From the NCBI GenBank assembly GCA_024743405.1, contig JANSWP010000056.1, positions 1 to 47,307 on the forward strand: a stretch of DNA of 47,307 bases, in the 5' to 3' direction. Below are positions 25,259 to 34,616 of this stretch, one piece after another; the first letter of the stretch is position 1, and each line of letters opens with the position of its first letter. Both the position numbers and the translations under genes were made by a program. Below the pieces are notes generated by a model. The model ran no database searches. It had not been told where the DNA came from and saw nothing but the letters and a program-made list of their open reading frames with translations. The DNA comes from Bacteroidota bacterium. Lineage in GTDB: Bacteria > Bacteroidota > Bacteroidia > Chitinophagales > Saprospiraceae.

Positions 25259-27202
25259 ATGAGAAATGCACAAAGCCGGGTTATAATCGAAGCCGTCCAT
25301 CCAGAACTTGATAATGGTAAACACTATATTAAACGAACAGTAGGAGAATCCGTAAACGTAGAAGCTGATATTTTCGGCGATGGTCACGATATTGTGGCGG
25401 CTACACTTTTATACCGACATGAAGGTTCTCGAAAATGGTCGGAAGTGCGTTTGAGTGAATCAATGAATGATCGTTGGTCAGCAAGTTTTAAGGTAGATAA
25501 ACAAGGGCATTATCACTATAAAATCGAAGCGTGGATTGATTATGCACTGAACTGGCAGCACAATATTGCTCGAAAAGCGGAAGATAATCAATATGTAAAT
25601 GTAGAGTTGTTGGATGGTATTCAATATTTAGAGTACGTGAAGTCCAAAATGCCAAAAAATGCGGGAAATCAATTGGATGAATGGATTGCCCTTTTTAGAG
25701 ATGAAAACCAATATGAATCGGCGCTTCGAGTCGCGCTTTCTTCTGAGCTACATGAATTGTTTGTTCAACATCCTTCTAAAAAATTCTCCTTTACTTACGA
25801 TAATAATTTGAGGGTCTATGTTGATCGTGAAAAGGCACGATTTAGTACTTGGTACGAGTTTTTTCCTCGATCAGCCTCTTCCGAAAAGGGAAAACACGGT
25901 ACATTCAAAGACTGTGAAAGACTAATACCTCGCGTTGCGGAAATGGGTTTTGATACCCTTTATTTCCCTCCAATTCATCCAATTGGGGAGGTTAATCGAA
26001 AAGGGAAAAATAATGCAACGGTTGCTGAGTCAGGTGATGTAGGTTCTCCATGGGGAATTGGATCTAGACTTGGAGGGCATAAAGATATTCACCCTGAACT
26101 GGGCTCTTTGGAAGACTTTAAATCACTCGTACAAACTGCCAAAAATCATGGTGTTGAGATTGCGCTGGATTTTGCACTTCAGTGCGCACCAGATCATCCA
26201 TATGTGAAATCAAACCCTCAATGGTTTAAATGGCGACCTGATGGAAGTGTACAATATGCTGAAAACCCACCTAAAAAGTACCAAGATATTTTGCCAATCT
26301 ATTTTGAAACGGAGGATTGGAAAAATCTTTGGGACGAGTTGGTTAGTATTGCTATTTATTGGGTTGATTTAGGTATTGAAGTATTTAGAGTGGATAACCC
26401 ACATACGAAACCGTATCGTTTTTGGGAACATTTGATTGCAACGGTGAAAAAGCACAATCCAAATGTTTTGTTTTTGGCTGAAGCTTTCACTCGACCAAGG
26501 GTGATGCATGAATTAGCAAAAGTGGGATTCACTCAGTCTTATACCTACTTTACTTGGCGTAATTTTAAGCATGAGTTGGTTGAGTATATGAATGAATTGT
26601 CGAAAGGTCCTGGAAAAGAATATTTCCGACCAAATTTCTGGCCCAATACTCCTGATATTAATCCATATCCACTTCAAGGGGGTAATGAGACGATACATAT
26701 GATCAGGTTCTTTTTAGCGGCAACATTGAGTTCAAACTACGGGATGTATGGTCCTGTTTATGAATATATGGTGCATGCTGCAATGCCAGGAAAAGAAGAA
26801 TATTTAGATTCTGAAAAATATGAATTTAAGCATTGGGATTGGGAGGTGAAAAACAAAATGACTTATTTGATTACTAACATTAATCGAATCCGAAGAGAAA
26901 ATCCTGCGTTTCAGTTTACTGATAATATTCACATTTGTAATGTGGAAAATGACAAACTCTTAGTATTCTACAAAGAGACAGAAGATAAATCTAACCAAAT
27001 ATTGTGTGCCGTCAATCTTGACCCTTATAGTAGGCAGTCAGGATGGGTCAAAACGCCTTTAGATTTGATTGGCGTTCGGGAAGGACAACCGATGGTTATG
27101 CAAGATTTATTAACTGGAAATAGCTATACTTGGGCGCAAGAATGGAACTTTGTTGAATTAGACCCTGGATTTCCATTTCACCTGTTTAAGATTACAAAAT
27201 AA
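25259..27202 (+). CDS. glgE: Alpha-1,4-glucan:maltose-1-phosphate maltosyltransferase
   Basis: GH13_3 enzyme that transfers maltosyl units from maltose-1-phosphate to alpha-1,4-glucan. The 647 residues match GlgE in length. The N-terminal beta-sandwich is about 1-120. The family segment TWYEFFPRS (198-205) and PPIHPIG..NRKGKNN (237-252) precede the TIM barrel. The nucleophile is D379 in FRVDNPHTKP and the acid/base is E408 in LAEAFTRP. The two are diagnostic for GlgE rather than for amylases. It is first in the operon: maltokinase starts 54 bp after it and glgB 86 bp after that. Together they form the maltose to glycogen route. Confidence 0.96.
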   Translation: MRNAQSRVIIEAVHPELDNGKHYIKRTVGESVNVEADIFGDGHDIVAATLLYRHEGSRKWSEVRLSESMNDRWSASFKVDKQGHYHYKIEAWIDYALNWQHNIARKAEDNQYVNVELLDGIQYLEYVKSKMPKNAGNQLDEWIALFRDENQYESALRVALSSELHELFVQHPSKKFSFTYDNNLRVYVDREKARFSTWYEFFPRSASSEKGKHGTFKDCERLIPRVAEMGFDTLYFPPIHPIGEVNRKGKNNATVAESGDVGSPWGIGSRLGGHKDIHPELGSLEDFKSLVQTAKNHGVEIALDFALQCAPDHPYVKSNPQWFKWRPDGSVQYAENPPKKYQDILPIYFETEDWKNLWDELVSIAIYWVDLGIEVFRVDNPHTKPYRFWEHLIATVKKHNPNVLFLAEAFTRPRVMHELAKVGFTQSYTYFTWRNFKHELVEYMNELSKGPGKEYFRPNFWPNTPDINPYPLQGGNETIHMIRFFLAATLSSNYGMYGPVYEYMVHAAMPGKEEYLDSEKYEFKHWDWEVKNKMTYLITNINRIRRENPAFQFTDNIHICNVENDKLLVFYKETEDKSNQILCAVNLDPYSRQSGWVKTPLDLIGVREGQPMVMQDLLTGNSYTWAQEWNFVELDPGFPFHLFKITK

Positions 27203-27256
27203 CTCAATTAAGGGTTGAGGATTTTTTATACCTAACTTACCGTAAACCAATATATT

Positions 27257-28879
27257 ATGAAAGCCGAAGTAACACTCAAAACGAGTAAACCATGGAGCCA
27301 GATTTTTCAAGATGAAAAATTGAAAAGAACTTTATTGGATGAAATTTTGCCTGATTATATTCGGGCTAGGCGTTGGTTTGCAGGGAAAGCCAGTTCAATA
27401 AAACAACTTGAATTTGACTTTGTACTTCCAGTAACTATTGGAAGAGGTATCTCTTATTTAGTGGTTTTAGAAGTTATTTTTGAAGAGAGTTTTGTTCATC
27501 ATTATTTTTTGACTTTAGGTTTTTGGACAGATGAAAATAATCCTCCCAAAGAGGGTTCGGTTATTCATACTTTAGGTGTAAAAGGAAAGACAGGATGGTT
27601 AGTAGAGGCTATTTATCGCCCTGAATTTTTAGAATTTTTATTCAACCAATTGAAAAGTGGAAAGAATATCAAAATGCCTAATGGTGATTTGACCTTTGAT
27701 CGCGGCTCAATCTTGAGAAAAGATAAAGAAACAGGTGCAGAGGCAAAGCTATTAGATGTTGACCAGAGTAATACTTCTGTTATATTTAATAACAAATACT
27801 TTTTAAAACTATTTCGACGGTTATTCAGAGATCCGAATCCAGATGTAGAGATGGTTCATTTTCTAACAGAAAAGAACAATTTTACCCATGCACCAAAATA
27901 CGCGGGAAGTATTTCATGGGTACGGGAAGGAGCCTATGATTTATCATTAGGATTGATGCAGGAGAAGTTGGAAAATGAAGGGAATGCATGGGAGTGGTTA
28001 CTAAAAAATGTACATCGATTTTTTGAAAAATTACATGAGCGAAATGCTGATGTTTCGAAGATTCAAGAGATTCCTCTTTTTAAACCTATTAAGATTTCGA
28101 AAATCTCTAATAAATTAGTTGATCTAGCCAATTATGATACCTTAAAAGGCATTAGTCGACTGGCAAGGCGTACTGCGGAGATGCATATTTCACTTTCTTC
28201 AGATATGACTAATACTAATTTTAATCCTGTCTATTTCAATGGTGATTTTACAGTTTGGTTAAAAAATAGGCTGATTTATCAGTTTGATCAACGCTATAAT
28301 CTGTTGGAGCGTAACATGCATGTTTTAGAGGGTAAGACAAAGGATTATGCGGAGGAGTTTATGCGCTCAAAGCCAAAAATTATTAATGAAATTTTGGGAT
28401 TCTCTGAAACGAAATTAACGAGTCGTCGAATTCGAATTCATGGCGATTATCATCTTGGACAAATTCTGGTAAATAACGATGATTTTTATATTCTAGATTT
28501 TGAAGGAGAGCCTGAAAGTACGATTCGTGATCGAAAGGTAAAACAATCTCCTCTAAAAGATGTGGCAGGGTTATTTAGATCTTTTCACTATGCTGTTTAT
28601 GCTAATATTTTTGACGAAAAGGCAGGTTGGACAATGTCCGAAGAAGATCTTTTTATTGCCGGTGAAAAGTATTGGCAGTGTCTTGTTTCTGTATTTATGG
28701 ATACCTATTTGAAATTGGCATTTGAAAACCAATTGTCTATCGGATATAAAAAAGAAATCGATTATTTATTGAGATATAATTTATTGGAAAAAGCGATTTA
28801 TGAATTGGGGTATGAATTGCAAGCAAGACCCCAAATGGCAGTCATTCCACTTCAAGGAATAATGCAATTGTTGAAATAA
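27257..28879 (+). CDS. pep2: Maltokinase
   Basis: Phosphorylates maltose to alpha-maltose-1-phosphate, the donor for GlgE. The 540 residues have the N-terminal cap ILPDYIRARRWFAGK (30-44), typical of maltokinases, and a kinase C-lobe of the aminoglycoside-kinase type: catalytic RIHGDYHLGQ (H395, D397) and the metal site ILDFEGEP (D414), followed by the K.SPLKDVAG signature of Pep2. It is not fused to trehalose synthase, unlike many actinobacterial and some Bacteroidota proteins. It lies between glgE and glgB, which fixes its role. Confidence 0.94.
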   Translation: MKAEVTLKTSKPWSQIFQDEKLKRTLLDEILPDYIRARRWFAGKASSIKQLEFDFVLPVTIGRGISYLVVLEVIFEESFVHHYFLTLGFWTDENNPPKEGSVIHTLGVKGKTGWLVEAIYRPEFLEFLFNQLKSGKNIKMPNGDLTFDRGSILRKDKETGAEAKLLDVDQSNTSVIFNNKYFLKLFRRLFRDPNPDVEMVHFLTEKNNFTHAPKYAGSISWVREGAYDLSLGLMQEKLENEGNAWEWLLKNVHRFFEKLHERNADVSKIQEIPLFKPIKISKISNKLVDLANYDTLKGISRLARRTAEMHISLSSDMTNTNFNPVYFNGDFTVWLKNRLIYQFDQRYNLLERNMHVLEGKTKDYAEEFMRSKPKIINEILGFSETKLTSRRIRIHGDYHLGQILVNNDDFYILDFEGEPESTIRDRKVKQSPLKDVAGLFRSFHYAVYANIFDEKAGWTMSEEDLFIAGEKYWQCLVSVFMDTYLKLAFENQLSIGYKKEIDYLLRYNLLEKAIYELGYELQARPQMAVIPLQGIMQLLK

Positions 28880-28965
28880 TTTTAACTCGTATTGAACTTG
28901 ATTCCGCTGATTTATACAAATTTTTCACAAAAAAATTAGAATAATTGGCGTTCAAAATATAGCTA

Positions 28966-30879
28966 ATGTCAACTAATAAAGTCATTCCACATAGTCTTCT
29001 TTCAGACTTCGATATAGACCTTTTTAAATCAGGAAAACACTTTCGCTTATATGAAAAAATGGGTTCACATCTAGTGACATTAGATGGGGTAGAAGGTACC
29101 TATTTCGCCGTATTTGCACCTGCGGCTAAAAGTGTAGCGGTGATGGGTGAATTTGATTTCTGGCAAGGCAATGATTACCAATTGAATGTTCGTTGGGACA
29201 GTTCAGGGATTTGGGAAGGTTTTATTCCAAATATTGGAAAAGGTACTTTGTATAAATATAAAATTCATTCAAATCATAATGGTCAAATCTTAGAAAAAGC
29301 AGATCCTTTTGCTCGACGTTGTGAGCTGCGACCAAATACTGCTTCCATCATATGGGAGGATGACTATAAATGGGCAGACAAAAAGTGGATGTCCAAACGA
29401 AAAGATGTAAATGCGCTAAATCAACCTTATTCTGTGTATGAGGTTCACTTAGCTTCGTGGAGGCGAAATGTGATGGAGGATCGGTCGTTGACTTACCGAG
29501 AGATGGCGGATGAATTAGTGAGTTACGTTAAAGAATCAGGTTTTACGCATGTTGAGTTTATGCCTATTATGGAGCACCCATACGATCCTTCGTGGGGGTA
29601 TCAGTTGACAGGATATTTTGCACCAACTGCACGTTTTGGAAATCCTGAAGATTTTAAATTTTTAGTAGATAAGTTTCATCAAAATGGTATTGGTGTTATA
29701 TTAGATTGGGTGCCTTCTCATTTTCCTGAAGATGCACATGGGCTAGGTAACTTTGATGGTTCCAATGTATACGAGCATCCAGATCCACGAAGAGGCTACC
29801 ATCAAGATTGGAAGAGTTTGATCTTTAACTATGGGCGGAATGAAGTCAAATCATTTTTGATTAGTAATGCGCTATTTTGGCTTGATCTTTATCATGCGGA
29901 TGGACTTCGAGTAGATGCGGTTGCTTCTATGCTTTATTTAGATTATTCTCGTGAAGATGGCGAATGGGAGCCGAATATGTACGGAGGAAATGAAAATTTG
30001 GAAGCGATTGCTTTCTTAAAGGAATTTAATGAAGCCGTTTACGGAAATTACCCTGATGTACAGACGATTGCGGAAGAATCTACTTCTTTTTCTGGTGTAA
30101 CACGCCCAGTTTATACGGGCGGATTGGGTTTCGGAATGAAGTGGATGATGGGGTGGATGCATGATACATTAGAATATTACAAGAAAGAACCAATATATCG
30201 TCGGCATCATCAAAATGAAGTTACTTTCAGTTTGGTTTATGCCTTCTCTGAAAACTTCATGTTGCCACTTTCTCATGACGAAGTCGTGTATGGAAAAGGG
30301 TCTATTATTGACAGAATGCCTGGAGATGAGTGGCAGCGATTTGCCAATTTGAGAACACTTTATACTTCCATGTTTACCCATCCAGGAACCAAACTATTAT
30401 TTATGGGAGGCGAATTTGGACAAACTACAGAATGGGATTTTGAGGGAAGCTTACCTTGGCATTTATTACAATTTGATCCTCATAAGGGGATGCATGAATT
30501 TATCAAAGATTTGAATAAACTCTACCGAACTGAGAAGGCGCTATTTGAGCATAGTTTTTCTGGAGAAGGTTTTGAATGGATTGATCTTTCTGACTCGGAT
30601 AATTCTGTGATTACATTTCTTCGAAAAGGAAAAGATTCTAAAAATGATCTTTTAGTTGCGTGCAGTTTTACCCCTGTTGTTCGAACAAATTATAGAATTG
30701 GAGTGCCTGAATCAAAAGGCTGGAAGGAAATTTTCAATAGTGATAATACAAAATATTGGGGAAGCGGGGTGTCGAATTCGAAGGTCTTAAAAACAGAAGC
30801 AGTTGCATGGAATGGTCGTGAACATTCGATTCAGGCGACTTTGCCTCCATTAGGTGTAGCGGTTTTTAAGAAAAAATAA
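28966..30879 (+). CDS. glgB: 1,4-alpha-glucan branching enzyme
   Basis: Adds alpha-1,6 branches to the linear glucan made by GlgE. The 637-residue protein has a CBM48 N-terminal domain (about 35-130, GTYFAVFAPAAKSVAVMGEF), then a GH13_9 barrel: YEVHLASWRR, ILDWVPSHFP, nucleophile D317 in DGLRVDAVASML, acid/base E370 in IAEEST, and LPLSHDEVVYGKGS. The C-terminal all-beta domain ends PPLGVAVFK. It lacks the extra N1 domain of E. coli GlgB, as is common in Bacteroidota. Last gene of the operon; it is followed by a palindromic repeat and a terminator. Confidence 0.97.
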   Translation: MSTNKVIPHSLLSDFDIDLFKSGKHFRLYEKMGSHLVTLDGVEGTYFAVFAPAAKSVAVMGEFDFWQGNDYQLNVRWDSSGIWEGFIPNIGKGTLYKYKIHSNHNGQILEKADPFARRCELRPNTASIIWEDDYKWADKKWMSKRKDVNALNQPYSVYEVHLASWRRNVMEDRSLTYREMADELVSYVKESGFTHVEFMPIMEHPYDPSWGYQLTGYFAPTARFGNPEDFKFLVDKFHQNGIGVILDWVPSHFPEDAHGLGNFDGSNVYEHPDPRRGYHQDWKSLIFNYGRNEVKSFLISNALFWLDLYHADGLRVDAVASMLYLDYSREDGEWEPNMYGGNENLEAIAFLKEFNEAVYGNYPDVQTIAEESTSFSGVTRPVYTGGLGFGMKWMMGWMHDTLEYYKKEPIYRRHHQNEVTFSLVYAFSENFMLPLSHDEVVYGKGSIIDRMPGDEWQRFANLRTLYTSMFTHPGTKLLFMGGEFGQTTEWDFEGSLPWHLLQFDPHKGMHEFIKDLNKLYRTEKALFEHSFSGEGFEWIDLSDSDNSVITFLRKGKDSKNDLLVACSFTPVVRTNYRIGVPESKGWKEIFNSDNTKYWGSGVSNSKVLKTEAVAWNGREHSIQATLPPLGVAVFKKK

Positions 30880-30908
30880 TTTTCCAGTATTCGAATAAAT
30901 AATTATAA

Positions 30909-31068
30909 GGGAGGAAGAAATAAATAAGCTACCCAAATTTTAGGAAGTTAATTTTTCTTTAGACGAGGCAAAAAACGCGGACATACCCAAAGGTATGGCG
31001 AGTATTTTTAACGATGCATAAAGGAAAAATAAAAAGTAAAATGGGTAGGTTATATTTTTCCTCCTTCC
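30909..31068. repeat. About 160-bp palindromic repeat, copy C (diverged)
   Basis: Outer arms pair at 30909-30932 (GGAGGAAG...GCTACCCA) with 31041-31068 (TGGGTAGG...CCTCCTTCC). The central 62 bp (30959-31021), read on the minus strand, aligns with copies A and B: shared blocks TCGTT, AAAA, CTCG, CGTTTTT and GCCTCGTCTAA. The outer arms differ from the ATACGC ends of A and B, so core and arms may evolve separately. Confidence 0.65.
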
Positions 31069-31081
31069 TAACCTAAATTCT

Positions 31082-31113
31082 AAAGCAGGCAGATTCTACA
31101 ATCTGCCTGCTTT
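31082..31113. terminator. Intrinsic terminator hairpin after glgB
   Basis: A 14-bp perfect stem AAAGCAGGCAGATT (31082-31095) with 31100-31113, loop CTAC. The T-run is short (TTT, then GCATTTG), so it may serve as a processing or partial-termination hairpin. Confidence 0.75.
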
Positions 31114-31212
31114 GCATTTGTAGAGAAAATTGTTCAGCATTCTTCTTAAATTTATTTACTTCGCATTTCCAAAAATCGAATTTGGCGATATAAAATACCG
31201 AACACAGACATA

Positions 31213-32037
31213 ATGGAGACGACCTACACACCAATAATTAAAGTGATTGAGGAGGCATTTGAAATTCCACAATTGGGAAAAAAGAGGCGGATTACGGCAC
31301 TTTTACCTCATGATTATGAGGATTCAGAAGAAACATATCCTGTTCTTTATTTGCAAGATGGACAGAATTTATTTGATGATAATGCGCCTTATGGCAATTG
31401 GGCAATCGATCGTAAATTGGCGGAAATGGCAGCAGCGGAAACCGGAAAAATGATTGTCATTGCCATTGATCATGGAAATAAAGATCGAATTACTGAATAT
31501 ACTCCTTTTGTAGAAACGAAATTTGGTCCAGGTGATGGAAAAAAATACCTCCGATTCGTCACTGATACACTCAAACCTTATGTAGATAGGACTTTTCGAA
31601 CTAAATCTGATCGCCTAAATACAGGACTCGGCGGAAGTAGTATGGGCGGTTTAATAAGCATTTATGGCGGTATTTTATACCCTGAAGTTTATGGGCGATT
31701 GATGATTTTTTCGCCTTCTCTTTGGCTGACTCCCAATATTCATTTTCGCATTATGCATTTTTATAATCCTTTACCAACAAGAATATATTTGTATGCAGGA
31801 GGGAAGGAAAGTGAAACGATGATTCCAAATGTGAATGAATTAAAAGCGGCATTTGAAGACCAAGGCTTGAGTTCTAAAAAGGTAGACTTCCATTTATCCA
31901 TTGATTTAGAAGGACATCACAATGAATATTTCTGGGGCAGAGAGTTTCCAAAAGCGGTAGAATGGTTGTTTTTTGAAAAGGACAATTTTGAAGAGGAAGG
32001 GATCGGATATCTTTTAAAGATATCCGATCCCAGTTAG
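31213..32037 (+). CDS. Alpha/beta-hydrolase, putative esterase (PF00756-like)
   Basis: A 274-residue cytoplasmic hydrolase of the esterase D/Fes-like family. The family blocks are YPVLYLQDGQNLFDD (42-56), the nucleophile elbow GLGGSSMGG (S143) and a late histidine in LEGHHNEYFW. No signal peptide. Substrate unknown; relatives act on acyl esters of sugars, siderophores or S-formylglutathione. It lies after the GlgE operon and is convergent, by 6 bp, with the ATP-grasp cluster. A second esterase of the same superfamily begins that cluster. The final 13 residues are encoded by a perfect terminator-like palindrome (separate entry). Confidence 0.8.
   Translation: METTYTPIIKVIEEAFEIPQLGKKRRITALLPHDYEDSEETYPVLYLQDGQNLFDDNAPYGNWAIDRKLAEMAAAETGKMIVIAIDHGNKDRITEYTPFVETKFGPGDGKKYLRFVTDTLKPYVDRTFRTKSDRLNTGLGGSSMGGLISIYGGILYPEVYGRLMIFSPSLWLTPNIHFRIMHFYNPLPTRIYLYAGGKESETMIPNVNELKAAFEDQGLSSKKVDFHLSIDLEGHHNEYFWGREFPKAVEWLFFEKDNFEEEGIGYLLKISDPS
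32000..32030. terminator. 15-bp palindromic hairpin inside the 3' end of the esterase gene
   Basis: GGATCGGATATCTTT (32000-32014) and its exact complement (32016-32030) flank one T. It lies in the last coding codons of the esterase and 14 bp from the convergent ATP-grasp stop, so one hairpin may serve both genes. No long U-tract follows. Confidence 0.6.
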
Positions 32038-32043
32038 GCTTTT

Positions 32044-33228
32044 CTAAGCCACATGTGTATGGAAATCTTGGAAAATTTTCTTTGCATAATCTTCTAATAA
32101 GTCCAAAACACGCTCTTGTTTTTTGGACTTAACAATTAAACCAATGTGGTAATCTTTTTGTAATCTCCAAATGACTTCTATGGCATTAAATGACTGACTA
32201 TCAGGGTGTTGTAATCTAGATAATGAAACAATTATTCCTGCGTAATCTTTCTTTGCTTTCGGAAGTTTATAAGATTCTCCCTTGGCCATTGCCGATTCAA
32301 TTTTTGCCCATTCTGCCCATAAATTAATACCAGAAGAGGCTTCTACCATTTCTGCCAAATGTGCACCGCCTACGCGAGAAGCTGTTTCTAAAAAGTAAAA
32401 TTCTCCATCTTCTGCTTTAATAAATTCCGTGTGGGAAGCTCCGAAATTCATTCCAAAAGCTTTAAGTACCTCTTTATTAAATTTTTGTAAAGCTTTATCG
32501 TCTGCTGATCCAAATTCTACAATATTTGAACGAAATATACCACCACCATGAGCTACTTCCATCGGAGTGTTTAGATATTGAGAACTGCGAGAAAAAACAT
32601 CTTTTCCATTCACACTTAAAGCATCAACATGGTACACGGTACCAGGCTTGAATTGTTCTACTAAATAATTAGGTCGCTCCTCTCCCAACTCATGAATTAC
32701 TTTCCATAATTCTTCTGCAGTGTGTACTTTTGTAATACCAGATGCAGAGGCCTCTCCTCGTGGTTTGACTACCCAAGGTGCTGGTATGTTCTGAGCAAAT
32801 TCATTAATATCAGCGTCATGAAAAAGCGCGCTAAAGGGTGGCACTTTTAATCCTGCTTCGGCGGCTTTCATACGCATGGCGAGCTTATCGCGAAAATGCC
32901 GACAAGTAGTTTCCCCCATTCCTGGAATACGAAAATGTTCTCTTAAATTTGCGGCCTTCTCCACATCAAAATCATCAAGGGCGACGATTCTATCTATTTT
33001 GTTAGCGCGAAAGAGGTGATTTAAACCACCTTTGATGTCTTCAAAATTCATTTTGTACTGGCCCACTTCCCGAACGAAAAATATATCTTCTATAAAATCA
33101 CGAGGCCAAGGTTTATCTTTATTTGATTCAGAAGTGATGACGAACACTCGATTGCCTGCTTCTTTGCAAGCTTTTATGAATTCACTGCCTTTGAATTCAT
33201 TTGTTAAGCAAAGGAAAGTAAGTTGCAT
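32044..33228 (-). CDS. ATP-grasp ligase, carboxylate-amine type (cluster gene 5)
   Basis: A 394-residue ATP-grasp protein of linear order. The N-terminal pre-ATP-grasp domain (1-110) ends RIPGMGETTCRHFRDKLAM. The lysine of the glycine-rich loop is K155 in WVVKPRGEASASG. The hinge is YLVEQF (about 188-193). Metal-site residues are E268 (SHTEFIK) and E281 with R284 (FYFLETASRVGG), as in carbamoyl-phosphate synthase/biotin carboxylase-like and peptide ligases. The family makes an acyl-phosphate and couples it to an amine. Substrates unknown. It is the last gene of the five-gene minus-strand cluster, 31 bp after the permuted ATP-grasp gene. Confidence 0.85.
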   Translation of the reverse strand: MQLTFLCLTNEFKGSEFIKACKEAGNRVFVITSESNKDKPWPRDFIEDIFFVREVGQYKMNFEDIKGGLNHLFRANKIDRIVALDDFDVEKAANLREHFRIPGMGETTCRHFRDKLAMRMKAAEAGLKVPPFSALFHDADINEFAQNIPAPWVVKPRGEASASGITKVHTAEELWKVIHELGEERPNYLVEQFKPGTVYHVDALSVNGKDVFSRSSQYLNTPMEVAHGGGIFRSNIVEFGSADDKALQKFNKEVLKAFGMNFGASHTEFIKAEDGEFYFLETASRVGGAHLAEMVEASSGINLWAEWAKIESAMAKGESYKLPKAKKDYAGIIVSLSRLQHPDSQSFNAIEVIWRLQKDYHIGLIVKSKKQERVLDLLEDYAKKIFQDFHTHVA

Positions 33229-33259
33229 TATTTATTGATTATGATTTTTTTCTAAAATA

Positions 33260-34453
33260 TTAATTCTCAAAAAAAGCGACACTTGCGCCAACCCAATCTT
33301 TATTCTTATTATACTTCACACCGACCATTTCTCCTTTTGTAATCCGAGCCAAATTGTTAATGATCTTAGGTCGAGGGGTTCCTTTTTCCCAAATCATAAG
33401 CATTCTCACCTCACATTTGGCTGCTTCTGAAGGTGTGTCAATTACTCGAGCATATTCCACTTTTCGCTGAAGAATATAATTTTCAGGGTCAGAAATAGAT
33501 TCAATATCGTATCGATTCAGGTTGACAATGACGCCTGTGCCAGCAAAAGAATAAAGAGGTTTCAAAACGTAATTTTCTAAATCATTGGGGATTTCTTTTA
33601 CCTCATTTAGAAATTGAGTGTCAGGAACATATTGACTTTGTAATAAAGGCAAAGTGTGTTTACTGATTCGAAAAAACCAATTGGGATGGCCTATCCATTC
33701 TACATTTGCTTCTTCAGTAAAAAAGAATTCTCGTTCAAGTTTGGAGTAGTTAGCTAATTCATCAAAAATGACCCGATTGAATATTTTCTCAACTTTAATC
33801 TTCTGTCCTTTTTCATTAAAATAGTATACCTCTCGTCCCTCTTTCTTCAAATCAGATACACACTTTATTGGAATGCCCAAAACTCTTGATGCCTCCAAAA
33901 AATCAATTTTGGTGACTTGTTTTTCCGGCTCAACTTCCAATAGGATGACATTTTCAGGATTACTATCACCTACAATGTTCTTTCGCAACAAATCAATATA
34001 GTCCTCTGAACTTAATCCATGAAATAGGTGGCTGTAATTATCAGGTATGTTAAACCGTTTTTTGTAAGAATTAGCTAGTAAATCCTGGAAAAAGTAAAGA
34101 GAAGGAAAACCTTGAACTTCAATCAATTGAGGAACTAAATCACCTTGTTCATCTTTGCAAATTCCAAAATCCATTTGCAAAAATAGCGTGTGATCGTCTT
34201 CGTTTGGTACTTCATTTTGAGGTAAAACAGCCCCTTGAGAAAGTTCCTTAAAGTCTGGTTGACAGATAGTTTCATAGATCTCTTCACAAGCATTAAGTAA
34301 TTTACCTTTAAGTTCATTGCCAATAAAAATGGGAGTTTCTGCTATACGGAAGCTAGGAATGTGATTGTGAACAGAGCAAATATCTTTCTGAAAATCTTGA
34401 TATTTTTTATCGTCAAAATGATTATTATATGTATTTCTGACTGAGAAAACCAT
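33260..34453 (-). CDS. Circularly permuted ATP-grasp-like enzyme (cluster gene 4)
   Basis: A 397-residue protein. The metal-binding block comes first (LFLQMDFG at 90-97, then QLIEVQGFPSLYFF at 109-122, with D95, E112 and Q114). The nucleotide-binding glycine loop comes late (YVLKPLYSFAGTGVIV, 295-310), followed by ILQRKVEYA and the basic NNLARITKG. That is the reverse of the order in ordinary ATP-grasps and fits the circularly permuted group, which includes glutathionylspermidine-synthase-like enzymes. Such enzymes form amide bonds. The permutation call rests on motif order read by eye. It is the fourth gene of the cluster, 163 bp after the amidotransferase gene, with a strong hairpin in the gap. 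Confidence 0.65.
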   Translation of the reverse strand: MVFSVRNTYNNHFDDKKYQDFQKDICSVHNHIPSFRIAETPIFIGNELKGKLLNACEEIYETICQPDFKELSQGAVLPQNEVPNEDDHTLFLQMDFGICKDEQGDLVPQLIEVQGFPSLYFFQDLLANSYKKRFNIPDNYSHLFHGLSSEDYIDLLRKNIVGDSNPENVILLEVEPEKQVTKIDFLEASRVLGIPIKCVSDLKKEGREVYYFNEKGQKIKVEKIFNRVIFDELANYSKLEREFFFTEEANVEWIGHPNWFFRISKHTLPLLQSQYVPDTQFLNEVKEIPNDLENYVLKPLYSFAGTGVIVNLNRYDIESISDPENYILQRKVEYARVIDTPSEAAKCEVRMLMIWEKGTPRPKIINNLARITKGEMVGVKYNKNKDWVGASVAFFEN

Positions 34454-34574
34454 GATTGTGGAAGATATGATTGGTAGGCTTTTTCAATAATAAGCCTAGG
34501 TCGGTCAAAGAGATGAAAATTGAATTATTGGATTATTCTCAAGAACCCTTTTTTCATTCACCTTGCCCTAGGAG

Positions 34575-34614
34575 ATGAAAATTAAATAAAGTGGGTACAT
34601 TATTTAATTTTCAT
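34575..34614 (-). other. 15-bp stem hairpin immediately after the amidotransferase stop
   Basis: ATGAAAATTAAATAA (34575-34589) is exactly complementary to 34600-34614 around a 10-nt loop. It starts 3 bp past the stop codon. No U-tract follows, which favours an RNA-processing or stability element over a terminator. A second IR, TAGGCTT/AAGCCTA, lies at 34475-34498. Confidence 0.6.
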
Positions 34615-34616
34615 TC

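Larger units (their letters stand above)
30880..31212. other. Intergenic region: palindromic repeat copy C and terminator
   Basis: This 333-bp stretch is nearly all structure: a 160-bp palindrome (30909-31068), then a 14-bp stem terminator (31082-31113). The last 100 bp leads to the esterase gene and shows no clear TAnnTTTG promoter. Confidence 0.6.

Noticed and set aside
25259-28879. Fusion of maltokinase with TreS or GlgE
   Set aside because: A clear stop and a 54-bp gap separate glgE and the maltokinase, and no TreS domain is present in either.
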